From Dactylorhiza incarnata (lineage: Eukaryota > Streptophyta > Magnoliopsida > Asparagales > Orchidaceae), in contig JAWHQI010000068.1 of assembly GCA_033032865.1 (NCBI GenBank), positions 9,936,001-10,000,000 on the forward strand: a stretch of 64,000 nt of DNA, written 5' to 3'. Numbering within the stretch: position 1 is the first letter of the stretch; each line of letters starts with the position of its first letter. The position numbers and the translations under genes were made by a program. Of the stretch, positions 55,402-64,000 are shown in pieces. The notes under the pieces were generated by a model that searched no databases, had not been told where the DNA came from, and was given only the letters and a program-made list of their open reading frames with translations.

Positions 55402-57088
55402 TGTTGGGAAAACTCCTTGGATTTAACTTAACAAATTATCTAAAAGTGATTTTAACTTTTAGGTTTTAATTACCCATTGTATAGTGAGGGAAATTTGATC
55501 TTTAGATGTCTTAGGATATCACACACAACTTGGAGTGTAAAGACCAGAGCAAGACAAGCACAAATTAGGTTGAGTTAATAAATGCGTCGAATTATATTCG
55601 ACGCAACTTCGACTTCATCTCGACGTCACTTAGACTAGAAGTCCAAGCAACACAACCTCTCTATCGATGTAGATCAAGTTGACACTAAGTCAAAAGGATA
55701 TCGACGTAGATGAAATAAGCATGTCGAAGTATCATTAGAAATCGACGCAACTTCGACTTCAACTTAATGCAGAAGGAAGAATATCTTGAAGCCATATGAA
55801 GTCGACACAACGTCAACTACAATTCGACGCAGATAATGAAGTTCAGAGTGAAGTCTTCATCTCGACGAGTACATCGATATCAGAATTCAACTAGAGCTTG
55901 AAGGAATTCGAAGCTTCTTTTACAAGAACTCGAAGGTGCATCGATAAGAGAGAAAGAGAGATCGACACAACGTCGAATACAGTCTGAAAAGGAAACCTTT
56001 TCAGCTGCCATTTTAGAACTCTATCTCAAGGCCCACAGTACTGAAGACCATTCTACAACAACTTATTTATTGCCTAGAATAGAGAGGGGCAATAAAGAAG
56101 ATAACAAAGGCTTTCTTGGAAGGGATCAATAGAGTTGGAGAACGGGTCGTGAGCAAATGAGGAAAGGAAGAGAAATTGTCCAGGCCAATTCCTTTTCAGC
56201 ATAACCTAAAAGAGGAAAGGAATTCAAAAATAAATAATGGAGAATAAATAAGAAGAAAGCATAGAGAATCTTAGAGCTTTCATCACAATCTTCTGCATCT
56301 TGTCGATTAGGGCTTCCTCCTTCTTCCTCTCCCTCTTGGAACCCTAAAAGTTAGAAAAACCAGAACTGCTCTCTCTAAGAACAGAACAACTGAAGGCTGC
56401 TCCTCAATCGATATCTCATAACAACCAGAGTTCAATAAGAATAAAGCAGAAAAGATCAAAGCTTATAACCCTTGCAAATGATCACTATCATAAGCAAGGG
56501 TTCATCATTTCAAGATCCAACAAAAAGAAAAATTGAAGCAGAAGGCTTTAATAGAATTCTGAGAACAAAATTCTTCTTCTCACCTCTTCTTTCTCCTTTC
56601 TCCTTTTCCTTAAATATAAAAGAGTTTTAGGAATCTCTCTTCCAAAGGATTCAGTGGTTCAAGATCTCCTTATCAAAAGATCTGTGATTCAAGATCTCCT
56701 TATCAAAAGATCTGTGGTTCAAGATCTCCTTATCAAAAGATCTGTGGTTCAAGATCTCCTTATCAAAAGATCTTTGGTTCAGAGTCTCCTTATCAAAAGA
56801 CTCAGGCATATGTGTACTTTCCTACCAGGTGGTAGAAGAGGGGAGTACCCATATTTTGGGAACCTCTATAAAAATATGTGTGTGTGTGCTGTGACTTTCT
56901 GTGCTCTCTCACTTTCTTTTTCAGCATTCATTTACAACAATCTTTATCTTATTTATTCTGCCTATGGGTTTGGTTTGAGTGCATAACACCTTAGTAAGTT
57001 TTATTGCCTGTACAATTAAGATAGAAAATTATTTAAATCTCTATTCACCCCCTCTAGAGGATTCTTAGAGACAAGCTGTGCACTTTCA
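55402..57088 (+). repeat. 3' LTR of element D, 1687 bp
   Basis: Begins TGTTGGGAAAACTCC and ends CACTTTCA. TCGACG motifs at 55580-55980, five 31-bp repeats at 56652-56805, TATA box at 56867-56874. Confidence 0.92.
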
Positions 57089-58308
57089 TCCTCCTTTCTG
57101 CTAGGGAGGGTAATTGCATTGACGCTCTCCCGTGGATTGGGCTCAGTATTGCCTGAAAGAGCTCCTTGTTGGCATTCGGAGAACATCTTGGCGAGCTGTC
57201 CAATCTGATTTTCCAGGCTCTTAATTGATCTGGAAAGGTTCTGGATATTGGACTCATTAGAGGCAACGTATTTAGTGAAGGCCTCTTCAAGTGAAGAGGG
57301 CTTGTGTGGTGGTGGCAGTGCGAATCCGAAAGTATTCACTTGTGGCAGTCTTTGAGCATTATTGGGGTTGCTCCATATAATTTTTTGGTGATTCTTTAAA
57401 CCCGGATTATAAGAATTATTAAACGAAATGTTATTATTCAGGTTATAAGGAGAACGATAAGAGTTCCCCATATAATCTACGTGCTCTTGAATTAAATTAT
57501 TATTATTATTAATAGCCTAATTGGTGGCGGAGGAAGCAGACATCTCCGCCACTTGCTTAGTTAATCTTTCTACTTGTAATGCTAAATTAGTGGTTTCCTC
57601 GACTTCATAGAGTCCGGCCAGCTTGTTAGGGCGTGCCTGTGGCACATTCCACTGATATGCGTTCATGGTCATCTCCTCAAAAAGCTCTTGAGCGGCCTCA
57701 TATGTTTTGTTTTTAAGAGTTCCCCTTGATGTCGCGTCAATCATTTGCCTTGTTTGGAGATTCAAACCATTGTAGAATTTTTGAACTTGATACCACTCTG
57801 GGAGGGCATGATGAGGATATCTCCGCAAATGTTCCTTGAAGCGCACCCATGTGTCGTAGAGAGTCTCCGAGTCTATTTGTGTAAACGAGAGAATGTTCGT
57901 TCTTAATTTAGCAGACTTTGCCGGCGGGAAATATTTTGTTAAAAATTTCTCCGTCATCTCGGCCAATGTAGTGATGGAACCTCTAGGGAGAGATCCTAAC
58001 GACTGTTTGGCCTTACTCTACAAAGAAAAAGGAAATAAACACAAACGAATGGCGTTATCAGTGACGCCATTTATCTTAAATGTATTGCAAATTTCAAAAA
58101 AAATCAAAAGATGTAAATTAGGATCTTCATCTGGTAAGCCATCAAATATGACGGTTTGCTGTACCATTTGAATGATACTCATTTTAATTTCAAAATTATT
58201 ATTCTCCACCGCCGGGCAAATAATGCTAGATTAGGTTCCCTCCCAATTTGGCCTCACATAATAGGACATGTTCCGTAGCGGGGCCTCTTTATGGTTGGGA
58301 TCTTCCAT
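57089..58308 (-). pseudogene. gag: Gypsy gag (element E)
   Basis: Starts MEDPNHKEAPLRNMSYYVRP (ATG at 58308). Retrotrans_gag blocks: IFDGLPDEDPNLHLLIFFEI, AEMTEKFLTKYFPPAKSAKL, ETLYDTWVRFKEHLRRYPHH and FYNGLNLQTRQMIDATSRGT. Then the coiled QVERLTKQVAEMSAS, an asparagine-rich stretch and SIKSLENQIGQLAKMFSE. The end is NAITLPSRKED, where element D begins. Stops near 58236, 58020 and 57517. This is the Athila/Tat-like gag pattern; no zinc knuckle is visible. Confidence 0.87.
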
Positions 58309-58785
58309 TATATCTTCGTTAGTTTCTCTGATTGACTCTTCTCAAATTATTGGTGGAACACTAAATCGGAGACATCGCCGCAATGTGCGCTCGCTTTCCG
58401 GATCAAACACAATTCAAGATTAATTGAAGAGTTTCCTCAGGTCATAAACTAAGAGAAAAGGAAAAGAAAAAAAGAAAATTAGAGGCGATAAGAATAAAAA
58501 AAGGTGAAGAAGCAAAAAATTAAAATTATTATTATATTATTATAATATATATATGTAATATTTTTTTTTCAAAAGCGGTTTAGGTTAGTCCCGGACATCC
58601 CAAGGTCTACCCTATGAAGGGTTCGCACCGGTACTAGGATATATGATGGGGTGACATCCCAAATCTCCCTTTTCGAGAATTTAAATTAAGACTTTTAAGA
58701 TTTTTAAAAATTTCAAGAGAAAGGGGAGAAGAAAGAGAATGATAAAATTAATTGATATTTCTTTTTTCGAAATATCAACTTATTT
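58309..58785 (-). other. 5' leader of E
   Basis: Untranslated region between gag and the primer site. AT-rich with poly-T/TA runs (58520-58570). Nothing else recognisable. Confidence 0.6.
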
Positions 58786-58802
58786 CACCGGCAATGACAC
58801 CA
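58786..58802 (-). other. Primer binding site of E, decayed Athila/Tat type
   Basis: On the minus strand it reads TGGTGTCATTGCCGGTG against TGGCGCCGTTGCCGGGG. Two of the changes are C-to-T and one G-to-A within CG or GCG context, as expected from deamination of methylated cytosines. Confidence 0.78.
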
Positions 58803-58808
58803 AAAACT

Positions 58809-60226
58809 TGATGCACAAAACTATATCCGCAAACAATAACATCAAGTGTACCGTATCGAAATTAGTATAGGTTTATAAAAACCAAGGTCGTATTAGACTC
58901 AGGGTAGTTGAATATTCTTACTTCGGAAAATCTCTATTATATTATCAATTAAAACATGGATTGGTTTTGCAATGGGGGAATTAAAATGATGACTAAATGA
59001 TGAGTTAAAATACTAGCACTCGATCTTCGAATCACCGCGGAATAATAATAGAAGAAATATGAACTCTAATTCTCTTAAGAAATTTACTTCCACCGTGGAG
59101 GTTCCCAAATTCTAAACGCACCTCTCTCGAGGATACGTTCAGCTGAGTTTAGGTGATCAACCAAACTCTCGTTCTATAATTGAAACCCCTAATACTCACT
59201 TTAATGTATTTCAAAGAAGAGAATATGAAGATCTAAATTAATTCATGACAAGTATTATTCCTTGGATCATCTCGATCGAGTACTAATAGAGATTTAGCTA
59301 CTCATGGAGATGGATGAATCGATGAAAATAAAAGAGTACATAATGAAATTGAGAATTGGATAAGAAGGAGAAAAGACTATTTTGTTGATTGCAAAAGAAA
59401 TGGATTACAAGCTATTAAAATTACAACTATAAACTATTGAATTGAAAGTACAATTGCAAGAAAGAAAGAAGGAGTACAAGACTACTAAAAACATGAAAAT
59501 AATACAAGAAATGAAGGCTTTGGCTCCATGAATTCGTCCCTTCAGCTCTGGTGGAGCTGGCTTTAAATATGTGAAAGGTTGGTGTTACATGCCCTTGGTC
59601 ACGCCCGTGACCAAGGCTTGTAATGGGCGTGATCGATGCTGGTGCGTAGAGCGCGCCTTCTGGCTTCAATGCGGGCATTACGTGAACGTCACGCCCTAGG
59701 TCACGCCCGTGACCTAGAGGGTGTAATCTTAAAAATGGCGCCTGGCGGGAAGCTTTCGGCGGGATGCTTTTGGCGGGAAGTGGTGCAGGATGAGTCACAC
59801 TCGTGCACTAGATGTCATAAACTCGTTCAAGCCCGTGACTGGGGCTTGTAATTTTAATTGACGCGGCAGGCTCGTTTTGGCTGTAGGAGGCGGGTCGCGG
59901 CCGTGACACTGGGTCACGCCCTTGGTCACGCCCGTGACCTAGGGCGTGTACTTGGCAAATCTTCTTGGAATGAGCCCGGAGTGGCAGCAGCAGGTCTGGA
60001 ACACATCTTGGGCTGTCACGACCTTGGTCACACCCGTGACCTTGGGCGTGTACTTGACATTTTTGCTCAAAGTGCCCAGAAAACCTGAAAAACACAGAAT
60101 AAACTTACGTTAGTTTATAGAAATAAAAGGAAATGAATTTGATGGGATAATTCATGCAATTTATACAAATTCATATTAAAAATCATTAAAATTATAATAA
60201 TGGATGAGTACAAAAAGTACTCGTCA
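58809..60226 (-). repeat. 5' LTR of element E, 1418 bp
   Basis: Begins TGATGCACAAAACTATAT and ends AGTACTCGTCA. Lacks ~170 bp near 59195 that the left LTR has (about 23450-23640). The inverted-repeat array is at 59595-60050. Confidence 0.9.
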
Positions 60227-60231
60227 TGCAT

Positions 60232-60581
60232 CAAATTACACTCGACGCAACCAACATTCTGCATCAATTTATTATTGACGCAACTATACAGACACATCAA
60301 ATTACATTCGACACAATTCTAGAGATGCATTAATTTCTTCTCGACGTAAGTTTGCTGAAAATGTTTATAAAACACCTAGACTTCCGTCTCACATTTTTAT
60401 TTTCAATTCTAAAAGCTATTATTGTTCTAAGATTGTACACAAGGCCAAACAATGCTGGCATAATAAACAAGCACTTCTTCATCTTAAGAGATATCCTGAA
60501 AGACCAACTTATTCTTTCATAACTTCTTATGATGGTAGAAGAAAGGGTCCCCAGCAAGGGAGGGTCCATACTAATGTTTAA
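60232..60581 (+). pseudogene. gag: Copia gag, C-terminal part (element F)
   Basis: Continuation of the gag split by E. It starts with the repeat SNYTRRN and reads through decayed repeats with ACTCGACGCAAC-type DNA to ~60350. Then VYKTPRLPSHIFIFNSKSYY, LLHLKRYPERPTYSFITSYD, GRRKGPQQGRVHTNV and TAA (60579-60581). The end matches the GKSKGPKV...NV tail of D. Confidence 0.75.
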
Positions 60582-60611
60582 ATTTATGTTTAGAAAAGAG
60601 ACTGTTCTATT

Positions 60612-61952
60612 ATGAACCAGCAATTATACTTGGACAGTGGATGCTCCATGCATATGACCTGGCAAAAGATGTGCTGGAAAACTACAAGGCTAAGGAAGGC
60701 CCTAAGGTAATCTTTGGTAACTCCCACTCTGTTCAGACTAGAGGATACGGTGTGCTCAGAGTTGGAGAAATCTCCTACTGTTAGGTAGCTTATGTTGAAG
60801 ATCTTTAACATAACCGCATCAGTATTAGTCAATTATATGATGGTGAATATAAAGTTGTATTCACTAAGTAATTATGTCATATTATTAGCTCAGTAACTAA
60901 TCTAATAGTATTAACTTGCCTTAGAAAAGGTAGTGTGTATGTAGTAGATTTTGATTACTCTAAATCTGAATTCAATTTGTTTAATTCAAGCTTATAAAAT
61001 AATGAATTATGGCATTGGAGAATTAGTCATTTAAACTTTAAAACAATAGCTACGCTATCCAAGCACAACCTAGTAATAGGCTTACAAATTAGTATGTTCA
61101 CAAAGGGCCATCCTTGGAGAGCCTTCCAATTAGGAAAACAAACAAAATTTTCATTCAAACCAATTGGTAAGAATCATCCCCCTAGAACCCTCTATCTGTT
61201 GCACATGGATCTCTTTGGTCCGATCTCCACTCAAATCTTAGTATACAACTCTTATACATTGGTTATTGTAGATGACTTTTCTAGATTCAGCTGGGTGTTC
61301 TTTCTAAAAGCTAAGTTAGATATTTTCAAGATCCTCTCAAGATTCATTAGACCGATTCTATCTGAATTCAATACTCAGTTTGCTAGGATCAGGAGTGATC
61401 ATGATACAAAGTTTGAGAATCACTTAATCTATAGATTATGTGAGGATGAAAGGATAAGGCAATGTTTTTTAGCTCCTAGAATCCACCAACAAAATGGGGT
61501 GCCTTTAAGTAAAAATAGAACCCTAATTGAATCAGGAAGGACATTATTGGCTGAATCCAATTTGCCAAAGTCGTTCTTGGTTGAGGCAGTAAATACACCA
61601 ACTACGTTCTAAATAGGGCTCTCATCCATAAAACTAAGTTAAAGACTTCGTATGAGCTATTGAAAGGAAAGACACATATAGTCACATACACTAGGATTTT
61701 TGGGTGTACTTGCTTCATTCTAAACAATGGAAAGAGCCAACTTGCCAAATTTGACAAGAAGACTGATGATGGGATAGTCTTGGGATACTCCTCATTATGC
61801 AAGGCCTATAAGTGTTATAATAAGAGCACTCTTAAAATTGAGGAGTCAATATATGTGGTGTTTGATGAGACTAACATGTTCTCCAAGGAGAAGGAAACTT
61901 CCACCAATATTACATTGCAGGAAGAAATATTCAGAAGACTTACAGAGATGTA
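60612..61952 (+). pseudogene. Copia protease and integrase (element F)
   Basis: Protease: MNQQLYLDSGCSMHMTW (D-S-G at residues ~8-10), then GPKVIFGNSHSVQTRGYG. The integrase zinc region is WHWRISHLNFKTIATLSK...; its Cys pair is lost (HPWRAFQLGK). DDE core in 61094-61612: first D in LLHMDLFGP, second in RIRSDHDTKFE. The third block reads NGVPLSKNRT instead of NGVAERKNRT, so the catalytic Glu is gone. A one-base deletion near 61595 shifts the frame; the 61660-61950 part continues with TRIFGCTCFILNNGK and VVFDETNMFSKE. Confidence 0.85.
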
Positions 61953-61988
61953 AAGGAAGCTTCCACCAATGTTACATTGCAAGAAGAA
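61891..61988 (+). repeat. Direct repeat of 36 bp in pol of F
   Basis: AAGGAAACTTCCACCAATAT... at 61891-61926 recurs at 61953-61988 with three changes, 62 bp apart. A stop codon lies between them. It looks like a local duplication in the linker between integrase and RT. Confidence 0.8.
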
Positions 61989-62204
61989 GATCAACTTGCA
62001 GATCAAGTTGAAAGGCTTATTATCATGAATCACTCATCAGGCTGCCAGGATGAAGGAAAATAGCAAACTGAAAGTGCATCAGATGAAGACTCTGCTGAAG
62101 ATGACGATGTCATAAAGGTACCTAGTGTACCAAAAATTGGGATTATTCAACAGGAAGAAAATGGTGTTAATACGGCCAATGAAGAAGAAGAAATCCATGA
62201 AGAT

Positions 62205-63153
62205 GTGAATCCACTCAACAGTTTAACAAGAGCTAGAATAACCCTAAAACATCACCCTCCATCTCAAGTTATAGGAGATATGGCAGTGGGAGAGCAGACC
62301 AAAAATCCTATCACAAATGAGACAATGTTACATTGCTTACTCTCTCAATATGAACCAAATAATTTTGAAAAAGCAGACAGTGTTCCTCACTGGATAACTG
62401 CCATGCAAGAGGATCTTGCACAATTTGAAAGAAATAATGTCTGGACTCTAGTTGAAAGACCAAGGAACTACCAAATTATTGGAACAAAATGGGCATATAA
62501 AAATGATGGACTCAAATGGAGTAATAATAAGAGACAAAGACAGACTTGTTGCTCAAGGATGCAGTTAAGAAGAGGGAATTGACTACAATCAGACTTTTGT
62601 ACTAGTGGCTAGACTGGAGGTTATTAGTATGTTTTTTGCTTATGCTGCACATATGATGATAAAGGTATATCAGATGGATGTGAAGAGTGCATTCTTTTAT
62701 GGAACTCTTCAAGATGAAGTAAATGTGGAGCAGCCTCCATGTTTTGTCAATCCATCACATCCCTCCTTTATTTATTGGTTAGACAAAGCACTGTATGGCC
62801 ACAAGCAAGCTCCAAGAGCTTGTTATGAGACCTTATACACCTTTCTTCTAGAACACTCTTTTGTAAGAGGTAAGGTGGATAAAACACTTTTCACTAGAGC
62901 ACATAAAAATCAACTACTCTTATTACAAATATATGCAGATAATATAATATTTGGCTCAACAGACGAAAGACTTTGTAAAAGGTTTGCTGACCTAATGCAG
63001 TCTAAGTTTGAGATGAGTAGCATGGGGGAACTATCCTACTTTCTTGGCCTCCAAGTAAAGCAAATTGCAGATGACATTTTCATATCCCAATCCAAGTACA
63101 CCAAAGAGCTTATTAAGAGATTTAAAACTTTAGTTTTAGAAGACTTACACTAA
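62205..63153 (+). pseudogene. Copia reverse transcriptase (RVT_2), element F
   Basis: N-terminal part 62205-62582 (PHWITAMQEDLAQFERNNVW, IIGTKWAYKN). A frameshift near 62500 leads to 62605-63153 (VYQMDVKSAFFYGTLQDEVN, LDKALYGHKQAPRACYETLY). The catalytic box reads YADNIIFGS instead of YVDDIIFGS, so the second Asp is Asn. It then runs MSSMGELSYFLGLQVKQ and SKYTKELIKRF, after which the second half of the domain is deleted. This is the only RT in the window, and it is inactive on three counts. Confidence 0.85.
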
Positions 63154-63159
63154 TGCTTC

Positions 63160-63270
63160 ATACCCCAATCCAAGTACATCAAAGGGCTAACATATTCACT
63201 AAGCCACTTGATGAAAGCAAGCACAATTTCTTCATTAATGCATTGGAAATGTTTGATGGAGATCTTTAGG
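63160..63270 (+). pseudogene. End of RNase H domain after deletion (F)
   Basis: After an internal deletion, RANIFTKPLDESKHNFFINA then LEMFDGDL and a stop match the end of Copia RNase H (…LADIFTKPL). Some 200-270 codons are missing between KELIKRF and this piece. CCAATCCAAGTACA-CAAAG flanks the join at 63088 and 63165. Confidence 0.75.
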
Positions 63271-63783
63271 TCACACATATTATAAAAAACCTATTTTCCA
63301 TATAATGGAATTGCTGGGAAAACTAGCAAATTTTTTGAGAAAATATAACTGCTCATTCAGAGTTGTGTCGAATAAAAAGCAACACACCATCAATTTATAC
63401 TCGACGCTAGCTTCGAGAACTGATTGGGATAGTTCATTCGAATAGCCCTCGATGTAACATCGAATTCATATCAATGCATGTGTCGACACAATAGTTGCTA
63501 CTTTCATTCAAAGCCACGCTGATTTCCACTCGATGCCAAATCGACTTTTCAAAGTGCGCGCAGACTTTGCTTCTAGAAGCTACTTCGACATATTTTGGCA
63601 CGCTAAATCTACTTATTTTTTACATTGCTTCGAGTACAATCCTAAGTTACAATGAATTGTTTTCTAAAAGCAATACAGTAATTAGACTTCATTTTGCTTT
63701 CGAATTCTCTCCATCTCGCTCTCCTCTATTTTTGCCTCTCTACTTCTATCTTCTTTTTTATTGCAGGTACACAGCGATAATCA
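63271..63783 (+). other. ORF3 leader of F
   Basis: Includes GGAATTGCTGGGAAAACTAG, which matches the spacers of B and D. TCGACGCTAGC-type motifs lie at 63365-63600. A pyrimidine run ends in TTTTTTATTGCAG (AG 63765-63766), 17 bases before the ATG. Confidence 0.72.
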
Positions 63784-64000
63784 ATGGCCACTAATATAGA
63801 CATTCTTGATGCAATTGATCTGGCTTTAGAGACATTGTTGTCTCAGTTCTGCTCCTTATACATGGATTTCTCAGAAGATTGCTATCGAAAGTTATCTGCA
63901 CAACATCACAGGTTAAGGAACCTCTCTGCTCAAACGAAAGCCATCGAGATGGAACTGCGATAGTTGACACTGCCTACTGAGGTATTTATATCTTTCTTCA
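63784..64000 (+). pseudogene. ORF3 start of element F (continues off the edge)
   Basis: MATNIDILDAIDLALETLLS, then HHRLRNLSAQTKAIEMELR and a TAG (63961-63963); the frame continues. The place and leader match ORF3 of B and D, but the N-terminal sequence is not obviously similar, so it may be another member or a diverged one. Confidence 0.5.

Larger units (their letters stand above)
48934..57088 (+). mobile_element. Copia element D
   Basis: 5' LTR 48934-50657, primer site 50660-50670, gag 50756-52656, spacer, ORF3 53310-55169, purine tract 55391-55401, 3' LTR 55402-57088. Pro-int-RT are absent, with the same gag-spacer junction as B, so both descend from a pol-less form. Flanking pentamers (ACATA, TCCTC) do not match. 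LTRs differ ~6% over the first 230 bp by eye. It lies within the gag-protease region of E. Confidence 0.92.
23047..60226 (-). mobile_element. Gypsy (Athila/Tat-like) element E, split by B and D
   Basis: LTRs at 23047-24630 and 58809-60226 are flanked by perfect TGCAT duplications (23042-23046 and 60227-60231). Reading on the minus strand: primer site (58786-58802), gag (57089-58308), then after D a protease and the start of RT (47729-48933), then after B a non-coding 3' part (24631-26039) and a purine tract. Most of RT, RNase H and integrase are missing. LTRs differ by roughly 8-9% over their first 230 bp by eye, and the right copy lacks ~170 bp. Confidence 0.9.
19556..64000 (+). mobile_element. 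Copia element F, outer host of the nest (truncated by window edge)
   Basis: Plus-strand Copia element: 5' LTR (19556-21160), primer site, gag (21256-23046, resumed at 60232-60581), protease/integrase (60612-61950), RT (62205-63153), RNase H tail (about 63180-63270) and ORF3 (from 63784). Gypsy E and everything nested in E (23047-60226) splits gag. Target duplication TGCAT flanks E at 23042-23046 and 60227-60231. It is the only element here with RT. The 3' LTR is beyond the window. Confidence 0.9.

Overview
This window is plant nuclear DNA made almost entirely of LTR retrotransposons. The evidence is Ty1/copia gag (UBN2-type with CCHC knuckles), protease, integrase and reverse transcriptase fragments, Ty3/gypsy Athila/Tat-like gag and protease fragments, primer binding sites matching plant initiator tRNA-Met (TGGTATCAGAG) or the Athila/Tat type (TGGCGCCGTTGCCGGGG), and purine tracts next to TG...CA LTRs. 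I found no convincing host gene, rRNA or tRNA gene. It looks like pericentromeric or other repeat-rich DNA of a flowering plant; I cannot name the species. Element letters A-I are mine.

Layout. (1) 1-5766: Copia element A, minus strand, cut by the window edge; it sits inside Copia element I (5767-9101, minus), interrupting I's protease. (2) 9102-10891: non-coding DNA with a 34-bp and an ~82-bp tandem repeat. (3) 10892-18139: gypsy element G, minus, with both LTRs, gag-protease and no polymerase. (4) 18140-19555: relic of an old Copia-type element ending in a decayed ORF3. (5) 19556-64000+: one large nest. Copia F (plus, 5' LTR at 19556) is split by gypsy E (23047-60226, minus, target duplication TGCAT). 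E is split by Copia B (26040-47728, plus) and Copia D (48934-57088, plus). B contains a 436-bp TRIM (27430-27865) in its 5' LTR, Copia C (30175-38273, minus, duplication CCTTC) at the end of its gag, and gypsy H (42412-47470, minus, duplication GGGAG) in its 3' LTR. After E, F resumes with the end of gag, pro, integrase, RT and a third ORF running off the right edge.

How the parts relate. Almost every element lacks most of pol. A, B, C and D keep gag (plus pro/int in A) and a downstream third ORF (ORF3); gypsies G, E and H lack RT and integrase, apart from a stub of RT in E. Only F carries RT, and it is broken. ORF3 is not envelope-like: it has a conserved N-terminal domain resembling the family called 'putative plant transposon protein', a P/Q/S-rich linker, a coiled-coil-rich part (clear in C) and a basic SRKRK/R motif. 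Mobility of most of these elements would have needed proteins from elsewhere.

The most notable signals are: arrays of short CG-containing inverted repeats in the LTRs of nine element families, with the same motif class again just upstream of ORF3; 3' splice-site-like sequences immediately after the gag stop in six Copia elements and just before the ORF3 ATG in four; and polypurine-tract-like repeats inside ORF3.
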